NCBI GenBank assembly: GCA_014155875.1
Contig: JACEFZ010011691.1
Coordinates: 670,501 to 734,500, forward strand
Direction: 5' to 3'
From: Cepaea nemoralis
Lineage: Eukaryota > Mollusca > Gastropoda > Stylommatophora > Helicidae
Length of the DNA: 64,000 bases
Part shown: positions 1 to 11,429 of the stretch, piece by piece
Layout of the letters: every line of letters starts with the position of its first letter
How positions within the stretch are numbered: the first letter of the stretch is position 1
Notes under the pieces: model-generated
What the model saw: only the letters and a program-made list of their open reading frames with translations
What the model was told of the DNA's origin: nothing
Databases searched by the model: none
Translations under genes and position numbers: made by a program

Positions 1-759
1 GAGAATGGTGGCAAATCCACAGGAGGTTGCCAAGCGCAGTGATAATAATCTTTCATTACCTCCAGCTGGGATATCAATCATTCCCAGTAGCGAATTCTTC
101 ACTGCAAAGCCCACACCATGTTGCCTTTTTTCTGCCTGCCCTCTTCCCTTCCAAAAAAAGGTGTAATTGTTTTCCCTGAGTGACCCTTCCTCAGCGAGGC
201 GAGTCTCCTGCAGGCCAGCAATATCAATGTTAATACGATCGAGTTCAGCATCAATCACAGCCGTTTTTCTCACATCGTCAATATTTGTCAAGTCAGTGGA
301 AAATCCTGGACACATGGTTCTCACGTTCCAGGTTGCAAGCCGTAGCTTGAGGTTTCTATTCTTTTTATTAGTACCTGGTGCATTGGTTTTACAGCCTGCG
401 ATTCAGATTTTGTCCTAGCCCCAAGCACCCATTGAAGCAGGCAGGCTGTGGCGGATCAGCACCCAATTGGCTGGGGGCTGCCCAGCTTGAGGCGGGCGGT
501 AGCTGATCAGTGACACCTGTAGGTGTCTCCCACCGTCAGAGGCAACGCGTGGCGCCCCATGTCTACGCCAACTGACAAGGACTTATAACCCGTAACAGTT
601 GCCTCTCGCTTTGATTCCGAGACCGGTTAAGACCAGGGATGGAGTTATTGCCTCTCCATAGCACAAAGCCTGGGCTAAAATAAAGAAACCATGTGTTGCC
701 CATGCAGCATGATCCCTCTCTCGGCCTGCCTAGTTCACTCCAGAGGAAAGTTGACACCT
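1..759 (-). mobile_element. LINE-D copy 1, 5' part (cut by window edge)
   Basis: On the minus strand this is the 5' untranslated region and start of the endonuclease domain of the same non-LTR retrotransposon that is complete at 43371-47004. The two match closely from the window edge up to about position 759, including the shared stretch that reads GAGGAAAG near 743-750 and the coding start around TWNVRTM. The rest of the element lies outside the window. The open frame runs through the A-rich segment near 360, as in the other copies. An in-frame stop precedes the TWNVRT motif in every copy here, so translation probably starts at the ATG of that motif or at a non-AUG codon. Confidence 0.85.
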
Positions 760-1079
760 ATAATCTGGAACAAGACAAGCTGCAGAAGCTGCCGGATCAG
801 CAAAGCAATGCTCTAACTGTCCGCCTGTCGGAGCTTCGATCCTAGACCAGCTGCCAACCAAGGCTTAGGGCCTGGTCTGCCCTGCCATGACTTATTTTGT
901 CTTTGGGTTGCATTTCCTCGCACCAGGATAAGGCTAGTACCCTCCCAATTGCGCTCTTCCGCCTGAAGCCGTTGGCACAATGTGGGGTGTCGGGTTTGGT
1001 AAGCGCCGCCCAACATTCGGCGCTGACAGAAAGCAGGTAGTACCGTCTACTGTCATACGGTATCTCAGTCATATCTGAC
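760..1079. other. Unassigned, possibly extra 5' UTR of LINE-D
   Basis: No supported gene. Short open frames on both strands look random. The complete LINE-D copy at 43371-47004 stops at a target duplication at the point matching about 759, so this stretch is either the longer 5' end of a less truncated LINE-D or unrelated flank. The sequence cannot decide. Confidence 0.4.
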
Positions 1080-1142
1080 TAAGACCTGACACACCATACC
1101 AGTAATAGACGTTGAAGAAGATGGAACAACTGGAATGATGAA

Positions 1143-3068
1143 TTGATCCATCCATTCAGAAAACATACATCTCAAGTACATTCAGTAGACAAAACAACAA
1201 GAGAACAAGAATTATTAGCACAGTTAAAAGCTCCACCAGAAAATAAGGAAATATTAGAAAAACTTGTAAAAGAGAATCAAGATGTTTTTGCAATTAACGA
1301 CTTAGAATTGGGGAAGACCAAAACAGTCACTATGGAAATAGATACTGGAGATCACCCACCAATTAGTTTGAAACCGTATAGAACTCCCTTAAGAAATAGA
1401 GAAATTGTCGAACAGGCAATAGAAGATATGCTGAAAGCAGGAATAATAACAAGATCGAAGTCAGAATGGTCATCTCCGATCGTAATTGTGACCAAGGTTG
1501 ATGGCTCACATCGATTCTGCTGCAACTACAGGGCGTTAAACAAGATCACTAAGAATGTAGCTTATCCATTACCGGTCATCGACGATATTTTAGGGTTACT
1601 TAATGGGTCCACCTTCTTCACTACATTAGATGCAAGGTCAGGATTTTGGTGTATCCCTATGTCCCCAGATGCTCAAAAGAAAAGCGCTTTTTGTACACAC
1701 ATGGGGTCTTACGAATTTTTACGAATGCCTTTTGGGGTCAAAACTGCGCCGTCTCATTATATGCTATTAATAAATCAAGTGTTAGAAGGCATGCAAAAAT
1801 TTGCATTAGCATACATAGATGACATTTTGATCTACACAGCAGGAGATGTACAGGACCACCTGAAACATGTAAAATTAGTATTTGACAGATTAAGAATACA
1901 TGATGTTAAATTGAAACTCAGTAAATGTGAATTTCTAAAAACAGAAACCAAGTATCTGGGATACATTATTGATAGAGAAGGAATTAAACCAGATCAGGAT
2001 AAAGTAAAAGCTATTAAAGAATTGCCTCTTCCAACCAATGTAAAAGAAGTTCGTGCTTTTATCGGTACATGTGGATACTATCGTCGTTTCATTCCATGTT
2101 TCTCAAAAATAGCAGAGCCCATCACTAACCTGACTGGCAAATACGCTAGATTTAAGTGGAATGATGAGTGTCAAAAAGCATTTGAGTTTTAAAAAAATAG
2201 TTTAACAATAGTGCCACTATTGACACATCCAGATTTAGATAAACAGTTAATTTTGTAAACAGATGCTTCAGATAATGCAATAGGAGCATGTTTAGCACAA
2301 CCATATGAAGGAGAAAGATCAGGAATACCAGGAGTTAAGAATGAAAGACCAATTTATTTTTTGTCACATAAACTTAGTAAATCTCAGCGAAAATGGGCGA
2401 ATATAGAGAAAGAGGCATATGCTATCCACTATGATCTTCAGAAACTTAATTATTATTTACATAACGCCAATTTTATTATTAGAACTGACCACATGCCTTT
2501 AAAATCTTTACTAGAAGCTCCAGTGCAGAACAGAAAAATACAGACATGGGCGTTGAATTTGCAGAGGTACAACGCAAAGATAGAATACGTGGCAAGTAGG
2601 GACAACACCTGTGCAGATTTATTATCCAGAATTCCGTATCCAGAGACATCAGGAAATACTGAGGATGAGGGTGAACCCGAAATAGACGACCGAAACTGGC
2701 AAATAAATATATTAGATTCTGCCATACTAAATAGAGAAGATTTTAGGAGTTTACCGTCAGATCAAGAATCAGAACCTAGAGCAGAAGACCCACATTTAAT
2801 GCAATTTAATATGAAAGAAGAACAAGAATTAGATCCGAAAGTTGTAGAAATAAAACAGAAGTTGAGCGAAACGGGTGAAAACAAGTATAAGAAGAATTAT
2901 TTAGTCTTACAGGATGATGATCAGTTATATTACGTGAATGAAAGAAGCGAACAGTTGAGAAAATACATTCCAAATCATTTGGAAATTGAGATTCTGAAAG
3001 CATATCATGATGAGAATGGTCATCTTGGTCGTGATATTGTAGTAAATATGAGTACCTTGTGCTGGTAG
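1143..3068 (+). pseudogene. pol: Gypsy pol: reverse transcriptase, RNase H, start of integrase
   Basis: A single reading frame runs from 1143 to 3068 with only two nonsense codons, at 2190-2192 and 2256-2258. The RT part carries SPIVIVTK near 1475, the MPFGVKTAPS block near 1725 and the catalytic YIDD at about 1814. RNase H follows, with TDASD near 2259, the HKLSKSQRKWANIEKEAYA region from 2368, the RTDHMPL motif near 2480 and the DNTCADLLSR end near 2600. The frame then enters the integrase HHCC finger (YHDENGHLGR near 3003), where homology stops at about 3045. The product would copy element RNA into DNA in a cytoplasmic particle. With two stops and no integrase core this copy is dead, although the small number of lesions suggests a moderate age. 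Confidence 0.88.
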
Positions 3069-4119
3069 GAAGACTGCTGCGCCAATCAGCGTTAGTGTGT
3101 TAGGATAGGGAGGTTAATTATATATTGGCTATGAAGTGTTGGAAACATATGTCATACTTAAGTGACGGGGTTCCTATACAAATAAGAGGGTTCTGGGGAG
3201 TTGAAATAGGAGCTGCATTAAGTCAGCGTTGATTAAAGGTATATGGATGGATGCCATATTATACACGTGATTAACGTCTAAAGAGGCTGTGATAGTTAGA
3301 AAATATAAGAAGCTGGTTAATAAAGAATGGATATTAAAGGGGCTGTAGATAGCAGTGCATATGGTTTGGTACAGGGTTAGATACATATATAAACAAGGAT
3401 GCTTGATCATGGGATCTGAGGGGGTAAATATAGGAGCTGTGATAAACAGCGTTAATTAATTTAAAATATGTTCATGGAATATAAACATTGTTATTGGTTT
3501 CATGGTGGGACATGAGATAGGTGAAATATGGACATGGGTGTGGATGGCAGTACGAATATTGAGTATATAGAAGAAATTTTGGATCAACTTAATTTATAAC
3601 TAACAGAGATATAGGTTCATAAATCATAAGATGTGTTTTTGAAAAACTTTTATTTGTAAAAGTTTTTACGTTTGCAAGGGAGGTAAATGTGATTGTTTTG
3701 ACTACTTCTCTTCATAACTGGGTGCGCACCTCATCTTTTCTGTCTATCCTGTGTTGTGTTGTTGTTGATGTTGAGAAAGAATAAGAAGTTTCATAACGCA
3801 AAGTGTATACCAACTATTTTTATGAATAATTATATATATGAATTGAAATATCCTTATGACCTATGTTTTTGTAATGAAACCTTGTAGAGTCAGAAACGAA
3901 GAAGAAGTATCACTTCATAATATAGCGCTTTGCTATATGGGACAATTATAAGAGACAAGTGGAGAATTAGTTTCGAAGGATGTAGAAGTAAAAGTAGTTA
4001 CTTAAGATAGAGTTAGTTGGGGATGGCTTGGAGAAAGAATATTGGGGTTAAGGTGATGAGGGAAAGAATGGTTAGAATGAGTAGGTTAGGGGTTAAGACA
4101 TTTGAAGAAAAGTCTTTTT
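3069..4119 (+). other. Non-coding region between truncated pol and 3' LTR
   Basis: No long open frame. It contains a diverged pair of similar stretches near 3180-3250 and 3400-3470, both with AATATAGGAGCTG-like text followed by a CAGCGTT motif. It could be what remains of the element's 3' internal region after loss of most of the integrase, or a secondary insertion. I see no further gene. Confidence 0.45.
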
Positions 4120-4134
4120 AAAGAAAGGGAGGTC
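4120..4134 (+). promoter_or_regulatory. Polypurine tract before 3' LTR
   Basis: The purine-rich run AAAGAAAGGGAGG lies directly before the TG that opens the LTR. Position and composition fit the primer site for plus-strand DNA synthesis of LTR retrotransposons. Confidence 0.65.
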
Positions 4135-4394
4135 TGTAACAGAGTACCATCTCTGTTAATAGGTTTGGAGGGCATGATGTGCAAAGATTAGGTACGGCTG
4201 AGCATCCTATAAGAACGTAACTAAGGATGCTCAAGCCGTGAAGTAGGGTTTAGTAAAGTTAGTTACAGCCTGGGTCTGGAAAGGTGAACATCATATCATG
4301 TAACCTGTGTAATATTCTTGGACTTATTATGTTAAATAAAACCTTTTGAAAATACCATCGGGACTCATCTTATAATCGTCCCTGTACTGTCACA
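4135..4394 (+). repeat. 3' LTR of gypsy 1
   Basis: The 260-bp block starts TGTAACAG and ends CTGTCACA, an imperfect 8-bp inverted terminal repeat with TG/CA ends. It contains an AATAAAA polyadenylation signal near 4336, in the position expected for an R region end. The sequence directly after it belongs to a decayed LINE, so the LTR end is sharp. No second copy of this LTR was recognised in the window. Confidence 0.7.
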
Positions 4395-4566
4395 GAGTCC
4401 GTCAAGGTTGTGTGCTGCCCCATATTTGTTTAACTAGTATGCCGTAAATATAATAAGAAATCTAAGAGATCATATAAACAGGGAGCTATATGATGCCCTA
4501 AATATTGGTGGTCATGACATACCAGTGATTCGATATGCCGATGATGAATTATTGCTATTCATAACA

Positions 4567-4577
4567 CAGAATGGTAT
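4567..4577. repeat. Target-site duplication, left copy (LINE-A insertion)
   Basis: The 11-mer CAGAATGGTAT occurs here and again at 5127-5137, exactly flanking the minus-strand LINE-A fragment. Confidence 0.8.
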
Positions 4578-5126
4578 TCATTCATGCATTATGTGCCATG
4601 CCGATAAGCGTAGGCGGTCATGTTCTGCCATCTTACTCGATCACCAGAGTCGTGGATCAGCTGCATGTTTCTATCTCGACCATGCCACATGGCCAAGCCA
4701 TCCAGGTATTTAATTCTTGGTCTTCCCCTTGGTCTGTTCCCTTCGATCTTGCCAGTTGTCACTAAGTTCTCCAATTCATTTCTTCTCATAACATGCCCAA
4801 AACATTGTGACTGTCTACATCTAATATCTCTAATCAGTTTGCGATCTTCATTTGTTTCGTGAGGGACTTGTTCATTAGCTTTTCTATTTGTCCATGGCAT
4901 TCTTCGCATTTTCCTCAGAAACCACATTTCCACAGCCATCAGAGGTTTTTCAGCATGTCTGCTCATTGTCCACGCCTCACATCCATATAAAAGTACAGGT
5001 TCTATGTAGCACTTCAACACTCTCTTTCTCGTTTCAATTGATATCTTTTTATTGGTCAATATGTTTTTCATCTTGCAAAAGGGTACCTTCGCCATCTTGT
5101 TCTAATCTCTTCAAGTCATCTCCCAT
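4578..5126 (-). pseudogene. LINE-A 3' fragment nested in LINE-C
   Basis: A 5'-truncated insertion on the minus strand encodes the last part of a LINE reverse transcriptase. The open frame at 5095-4589 shows YIEPVLLYGCEAWT, then MWFLRKMRR, RRRQ-like text, FGHVMRRNELENL, GKIEGNRPRGRPR and the end MWHGRDRN to AYRHGT. Thumb and C-terminal basic domains are present; the fingers and palm are not. The 3' end is a short ATTC/ATGA-rich tail rather than poly(A). The 11-bp duplication on both sides shows that this piece jumped as it is into LINE-C, so truncation occurred during insertion. Confidence 0.85.
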
Positions 5127-5890
5127 CAGAATGGTATGGTAAACCTAATAACCTCAACCCAATTGAAAAGTGAAAATCACAACTTATATCTTAACATTGC
5201 AAAAACGAAGATAATGCATACAGATAAAACTATTATGGAGAAAGAAATATATGTTAATGAGAAAAAACTGGAGGTCGTGGAAAATTGTGAATATCGTAGG
5301 TAATTGATTACCAACAATGGTGACACAATGAAAGAAATTAAAAGACGAATAGCTATTGTTTTTTCAAAGACTAAAACTACTCAATACATTGTGGAGTGGG
5401 ACAGATAGAACTATAAACATTAGATTTTTAAGAGCATGCATCTTTCCCATTGCAACATATGCATGTGAGATTTGGAAACTTAATAAACAAGCTTAACATC
5501 GCATAAATCATAAATGCCTTTGAATATAAATGTTATAGACGAGTTCTAAGAATATCTTGGATAAAGGAAAGAACAAATGCATTCATACTTCAAAACCTGA
5601 ATATTGAAGACGGTTGGCTATTAAAGACAATAAAACAATGAAAACGGAAATAGTTTGGTCACTTGAAACGTCACGAAGGTTTGGAGATAATAATAATTGA
5701 AGGGTATATGCCTGGGAAGAGAGGAAGACGAAGGCCAAAGAGAAGATAGGTGCAGGATGTGGCGGATGAACTCCAGATGGGTGTATCGGAAGCGGGACAT
5801 CTTGCTTATGATCGAAAGGTTTTCAGGAAGGTTGTTATTGGAGCGAGGTTCTGCAAAGGACATGCTACTGAATGAATGAATGAATGAATG

Positions 5891-6674
5891 ATCTTCATTG
5901 GATCTGTACTTTCTTAATCCTGCTTGGTGTGGTGTTAAGAGTTGGTTTTATTCCAGATGCCATGTTAGCTTGCTATTGATAATGTGTTACGTTAATTTTC
6001 CTACACATCTATGTAGACTGACAGGTCGATAGTCATTTGGTTCTTCCATGTCTTTTCCTTTCTTTGGGAATGGTATTAGTATAGCTTTCTTCCATTCCTG
6101 TGGGACTATCCCTCTCTTCCAGCTGTACTTTAGGACAGCTAGTAGTTTCTTTTACTTTTTTTGCTTAAGTGCCTAGTTCTATTAGCATTTGATTTGTGAT
6201 TCCATCCTTTCCTGGTGATTTCTTCTTTATTAGGGTATTTATTGTCTGTTCCATTTCTTCCATTTTTAGACTTGCCATCATATATTCTGCTGCTGTCTCT
6301 GTATTACTATGATGTCTGTTTATCTTTCATTGCTTTATTCTGTTCGGTTGTGATATCAATGTGTTTTGTACTAGCATAGTGTTCCATTAGTGCATTTGCA
6401 GCCATTTTTCCTGTAAACAAGGCATGTCTTATGTTTAATTGTTATTTGTTTATTTCTGAGTCCTTCATTGTTCATGGCTTTCACTAGTTTCCATAGTTTG
6501 GTTTCATCTCTGTCAAAGTTCAGGTTTTCTGGGTTTTTTTTCCCTCCAACAATCTCTTGTTTGATTTACTGTTCTTTTATATTTTGCTAAGATAGCTTTG
6601 AGAGAGATGTTGTTGCTTCAGTTGTTTGTTTTCTCTCTCTCTCTCTCTGCTATCTTCAACTTTGTCCTCCAAAG
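5891..6674 (-). pseudogene. LINE-B internal fragment, minus strand
   Basis: Read on the minus strand this piece matches LINE-B at about 19755-20510 (linker after the endonuclease and the first RT blocks). Shared landmarks include the SPGKDG-like block near 6205 and the DYRPVSLH-like block near 6020. Many stops and indels make it untranslatable. It lacks both ends and shows no clear duplication, so it may be a rearranged piece rather than a clean insertion. Confidence 0.78.
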
Positions 6675-7718
6675 TTTTAATTATTCAGTCCAGTATGGTA
6701 AAAACTGCAAAGATAACACGTGGAACCACGAAAAAACGCAAAACACGGATGAAGAAAATAACAAGTTGGTGGAATGCAGAAGTAAAGAAAGCTTAAAAGA
6801 CAAAAAGAAAAAATATAAAGAGTGGTCGAAGAGCAAACAGGAATGCGATTACATGGAATAAAGAATAGCGAGAAGACATGCGAATAGAATAGTAAAGAGA
6901 GAAAAACAAAAAGGCTGGGAGGAGTATGGAGAAACTCTAAATAAAAACTACAAGGAGGCAACTAGAAACTTCTATAAAAAGATAGGTGCAATGAGAACCA
7001 GAGGAGAACTCATTGACCAAACTGAAATCATTAACAGCGAAAATGGAGAACCAATAAGTGGACAAAAACACATCCTAATAAGATGGAAACAGTACTTCTA
7101 ACAACTTCTCAACATCCCATCAGATGTCACAGGAATTCAAGAAACCGACACAGATGAACTAGAACCAGACATACTGAAAGAATAAATTATAGAAGCCATC
7201 AGATTAGCACCAATGAACGAATCACCAGGACAAGATGAAATACCAAATGAATTAATTAAAGCAGCAAGAGAAGTAAGAACAGCATAGCTAAATAGACTAT
7301 TCAACCATGTTTTGGGTAGAACAACAGACACCACGAGACTAGGGAAATGCCACAATTATCCCAATTTGAAAAAGAAAAAAAAACAAACAAAGGCAGCAAA
7401 AGAGAATGCACACAATACAGAGGCATTTCACTGTTGAGTCATACTGGAAAAATATTTTGCAAAATTCTTGAGAAAAGACTACGAACTATTATAGAACCAT
7501 AGCTTAGCGAAACACAACTTGGATTTAGGAAAAACAAAGGATGCACAGATGCCATTTTTGCTCTTAGACAACTTAAAGAAAAATCAATCGAATTCAATGA
7601 AACACTCCTCTTAGCCTTTGTCGACCAAGAAAAAGGCATTTGATAGAGTAGATAGAAACAAGCTGTGGGAAATCCTTAAACACTGTGGAGTGAGTACACA
7701 TCTAACAAACCTATGTAG

Positions 7719-9238
7719 TGTTACGGGATACTGTGAGTTTAGTGATTCCCCGATAAACTTAACTATAAAATTTAGTGCAATGTATGAGGATGGAAAACAA
7801 TCGAGTACTTCAGTCTGCGGTGAGGACAAAGTGAAGGTTATTGACCGAATGGTATAGACGACAGATACCGTGGTTATCAAGGGTCATTGACTGCCGATCT
7901 TATCGGACAAACAACACGGAGACGGGAGGTTGAGGAAAACACGAAGACGTGGATCAAAGCGTTAAAACTGATTGATGTACGAGAGTTTGAGAAAGCGGGG
8001 AGTAGCGGAGAAAAACGGAACGGGGCGGCAACGAACGAATACGTGACTTTACAAACCTTTCATGGGGGAATCACGGCAAATTTGATTGTTGATCAAAAGA
8101 AACGGAGAATTGGAAATAGAGTATAAATAGTTGTAAACTTGTTTTTGTGGTTAGTTTTCCACCAAACTGGACGGAGAATGGATTTATGCGTCATTAATTA
8201 GAAAAGAAATATAGGTCCCTTATTGTTTAAAGGCGTTGGGAGCTTGGTGCTTATGTGCTTGTGTATTTCGATTCATGGACTAACATAGATTATATAGGGT
8301 AATATAGCTTTAGCTTAATAGTCTAGCATATGGAACTAGGTGTCTGTGCTTGGCTGTTACCATTTCCTTCTTTTAGCTAATCGTGTAGACTTTAGTGAAC
8401 TCATCTGTCTTATGTCAGAGTATCTTTCGGAAGCGTCTGAGTACGGCTGGAAGCATGCCCTCACATAAGAATTAGTCTGAAGCAGACTAATATCGCCAGG
8501 TTATATATCACCCACAGGTTCCACGTAAACTCCTGACATACTCAGAGAAGATAAGAAAGTTACTTCACTTGTGCAGAGAAAGTACTTCACTAGAACAACT
8601 AAAACATAACCAGTCAATAATCGTGGGCCAACATAACTAATGGAAAATAAGTGAACTATGTATCCAGGTTTTGAAAACTATGGAAAGGACTTTCATTCTA
8701 TAAGGCAGAGAGACATAGGCTAAATATATTTGAATTGGGTACTAACCTAAAAGAAACATTGAAGAACTCAAGAACAGTTTACATGTATACAAAAACTGTT
8801 AAGTACTTAAGAGACAGTGTGTCGAACAAATATAGTCTTTATACAGACAGTGTTAGACCGTGGTGATGTGTTTCAGTGATGGATTTTACTAACTTCTAAA
8901 AGGGAAATCTGTAAAAGTCAGAGACTTACCTTAATCGCATTATTTTATGGTGATCAGACGGTGAACTTTTTTTCAATATTGGAATACGTCCAGACTCAAG
9001 CGGAGCGGAGCATCCAGGGTGAGAGCTGTCCATATATGTGTGATGTCTTGTTGCATGGCCGTATAAAGATGGGAGATATGATACGGCACATACGAATTCC
9101 AGAGTCCTATCTTGCACTCACAATAGAAGACACTACCAACTACATATACACATTCAATACATCCAACTGACATAGTTTTCAGCAATAAATATTTTATTAA
9201 TTGTTGGAGGAAACTGTTGTCAGGGCATGTTATGAAGG

Positions 9239-9330
<92 letters not shown>

Positions 9331-9437
9331 AGACAGAACGGAGGAGTGTAGACAAAAGTCTGTCAATAATTCCCAAGTATAAGGATCTTAAAGATGTGCT
9401 TGTTGGTTCCACTTTCCTCCCTGGATGACAAGCGACA
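7719..9437. mobile_element. LTR-type insertion (solo LTR or non-autonomous element) in LINE-E
   Basis: The 1719-bp insert begins TGTTACGGG and ends AAGCGACA, and TGTAG lies on both sides (7714-7718 and 9438-9442). Removing it and one TGTAG joins the LINE-E frame. TG/CA ends plus a 5-bp duplication are the marks of integrase-driven insertion. It has no convincing gene; the frame at 7887-8126 is unrecognised. It holds a TATA-like GAGTATAAATAG near 8118, an AATAAAT signal near 9185 and a long (GA)n run. The ends resemble those of the gypsy LTR at 49765-51211 (TGTCACGG and ACGACA), so it may be a solo LTR of a related family. Strand is not certain. Confidence 0.65.
9239..9327. repeat. (GA)n microsatellite
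   Basis: An almost pure run of about 44 GA units inside the LTR-type insertion. It explains a spurious minus-strand frame of repeated Leu-Ser. Confidence 0.95.
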
Positions 9438-10336
9438 TGTAGAAGCTTATACAATAACAGTGAATGCATAGTGAGAGCAACTGGAGGACACTCAGAACTC
9501 TTCACCATAAGATCCGGAGTACGGCAAGGTTGTGTCCTGTACCCTCTCTTTTTTATAACATATATAGACAACATATGTAAAGAAACCAGCCAACCAGAGA
9601 CCGCAAGAACACAGCACGACGAGAACACAGAAGAAGAACCATCTGCAAATCTATCCTTTAGAGAACTTATGTTTGCGGATGACCAAGCACTAATAGCAAA
9701 ATCAGAAGCTGAATTACAAGACCACATGAATAGTCTAAACGAAATGTGTAGGGGACATAACATGAAAATTAGCACAAGTAAAACAGAGGTATTGACTATA
9801 GCTATATAAGATAAAACAACATCGATCCACCTAAACGAACATCCATTGAAACAAGTAAAGAAGCAAGTAAAGAGTTTTAAGTACCTAGGAAGTATAATAT
9901 CATCAAATGGCAAATCAGAAGACAAGGTCGAAAATAGATGTAATAAGGCAAACCAACTCATTGGACAAATGGCACCAATACTAAAGAACAAAAATGTATC
10001 AATAACTACTAAGAAAGCACTTTACAACACAATCTTCCTACCAACTCTATGTTACCAATGCCAAACCTGGACAATGACAGAAAAAGAGAAAAGAAAATTT
10101 ACAACAACAGAAATGAGATTCCTGAGAAAAATATTCAATGTATCAAGAAGAGATAAGATGAGAAATGGAAAAAAAAAAAAAAAACCAACACTAAAGTGGG
10201 GGTTATAGCTGCACTAGATTTTATTAGAAGGCAGCAATTGAAATGGTTTGGCCATACAAGTAGGTTACCAACTAACAGTATACCACAACAAGCAATGATG
10301 TACAGACCAGAGGGAAGCACAGGAAGAGGCCGACTA

Positions 10337-11075
10337 TTAGCCATATTATTTAGCCAGCTGGGTTGCAATTTGATGTACCCAAGCAGCACATGCCATATTT
10401 AAAGTTTGCAAAATTTCATGCTTCTATCTTAATTTTTAGCTGAGAAAAACTATGTGGCGCATTACTTTCTGAACACCCATAGTATGTAAACATATGTCTC
10501 CACATGTATGTACTTGCATACATGTCTTGATCAGTCTGGTTTTACGGCTAGAGACTCACTATCACCTCTTCACCTGTTAATTACAACAGCTGCGCCACGT
10601 GAAGATCTGGATCTGGAATTTTGCAGCCAGAGGCTTTGAATGCAAAAGGTGTGGGGATATTTTGACAGGTTGGGCGCTCACTATCAACTATACGTCCTCA
10701 GTGGCTACAACAGCAAGTATCAACCAGATGCACAGATGAAATAAACACTATTGACTCAGACTTAAGAATTAAAACTCAGTCTACAGGTCCGCATGGCCGA
10801 ATCAATAAGAACGCATGTTCTTAAACATCTGGTGTGCTGGTAGGTAGTCCAACCCCTACATCGGACAGCTGGACCTGTCATCCTTGACGTGGGGACGTAA
10901 ATTGCAAGTTCCTCTGAATTCGGGGTGGATTCGCCTGATGGTGAGTGTCACTGTTAATAGGGAAAGCTAAACCACACACAAAATTCAGTCCATCACTATT
11001 ATAAATAGTGTGTATGGACTAGGCTTGAGTTCAAAGCAAGTGAACGCGAAATAAAAATGTCTTCTGGGGGACTTA
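10337..11075. other. Unassigned spacer
   Basis: No supported gene or element. It contains an ATGTATGT-rich patch near 10480-10530 and a TATTATAAATAGTG palindromic motif near 10998. Nothing else was recognised. Confidence 0.5.
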
Positions 11076-11201
11076 AATAAACAATCTCACTATTGTTCAT
11101 CATTCTTCGTGTCATTATTAATAAATCATCTCGAATGTGTACAGTATTCTTATAGGAGACTTACAATAAACAATCTCACTATTGTTCATCATTCTTCGTG
11201 T
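11076..11201 (+). repeat. 37-bp direct repeat pair
   Basis: An identical 37-bp stretch, beginning AATAAACAATCTCACTATTG, occurs at 11076-11112 and 11165-11201. The second copy touches the Helitron-like start at 11204. The 52-bp spacer is unrelated. Confidence 0.85.
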
Positions 11202-11203
11202 AA

Positions 11204-11269
11204 TCTATATCTATAAAACGCAATGTGTGTATGTCTGTGTGCGTGCGTGCGTGCGTATGTATGTATGTA

Positions 11270-11317
<48 letters not shown>
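11204..11317 (+). mobile_element. Helitron-like 5' end followed by (TG)n
   Basis: The sequence starts TCTATATCTATAAAACGCAA after an A, then runs into TGTC/TGCG/TATG and a long TG microsatellite (about 11270-11317). A 5' TC inserted after A, followed by TGT-rich text, matches the layout of the Helitron starting at 15664 (TCCATAAAAGAGAC, then GTATGTATGTCCG). No 3' hairpin with CTAG was found downstream, so this is at most a fragment. Confidence 0.45.
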
Positions 11318-11321
<4 letters not shown>

Positions 11322-11421
11322 TTTTTATGCCTGTACAAAATTTAGGCCAATAGAACTGAGATGAGCGCCAGAATTTTATCTCAGTTCTATTGGCCTAAAT
11401 TTTGTAAACATAAAAAAATTA
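11318..11421. repeat. Long hairpin: 45-bp inverted repeat with 15-bp loop
   Basis: Arms 11318-11362 and 11378-11421 are reverse complements apart from one length difference and a few mismatches near the base. The core reads AATTTAGGCCAATAGAACTG. The loop is 11363-11377. It sits exactly between the TG microsatellite and the gypsy integrase remnant, so it may be a fold-back element or the product of an inverted duplication at a break. Confidence 0.9.
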
Positions 11422-11429
11422 CTGTCTTT

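Larger units (their letters stand above)
1080..4394 (+). mobile_element. Ty3/gypsy retrotransposon 1, 5'-truncated, with 3' LTR
   Basis: The remnant holds the RT and RNase H part of pol, the start of an integrase zinc finger, about 1 kb of non-coding DNA, a polypurine tract and a 260-bp LTR. Gag, most of the protease and the 5' LTR are missing upstream. The domain order RT, RNase H, integrase start is the standard Ty3/gypsy order, unlike the two other gypsy elements in this window. Confidence 0.8.
4395..5893 (+). pseudogene. LINE-C: decayed non-LTR reverse transcriptase, 3' part
   Basis: On the plus strand the piece reads RQGCVLP at about 4398, then the catalytic region RYADDELLLF at about 4530. 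After a nested insertion (4578-5126) it continues with the thumb region near 5180-5480 and the C-terminal KRGRRRPKRR-like basic block near 5715. It ends in a short (TGAA)n tail at about 5868-5893. Stops and frameshifts are frequent. The 5' end is missing. Such C-terminal basic GRPRRRW-like blocks are common in LINE reverse transcriptases of animals. The element would have copied itself at nicked chromosomal DNA; it is inactive now. Confidence 0.75.
6690..10336 (+). pseudogene. LINE-E: non-LTR reverse transcriptase, split by an LTR-type insertion
   Basis: Two plus-strand blocks belong to one LINE. Block 1 (6690-7718) carries the linker WWNAEVKK-like text near 6762, and the RT start with GFRKNKGCTDAIFALRQLKE near 7515. 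Block 2 (9438-10336) resumes at the next codon and continues with RSGVRQGCVL near 9510, the catalytic FADD near 9670, SFKYLGSIISSNGK near 9870 and the C-terminal RFLRKIFNVSRRDK near 10120. The insertion between them is bounded by TGTAG. Stops and a poly(A)-like slip near 10170 break the frame. Endonuclease and 3' end are missing. Clade cannot be set by eye. Confidence 0.8.

Noticed and set aside
9230..9991. 253-codon minus-strand open frame with Leu-Ser repeats
   Set aside because: The start is a (GA)n microsatellite read in reverse and the rest is the antisense of LINE-E.
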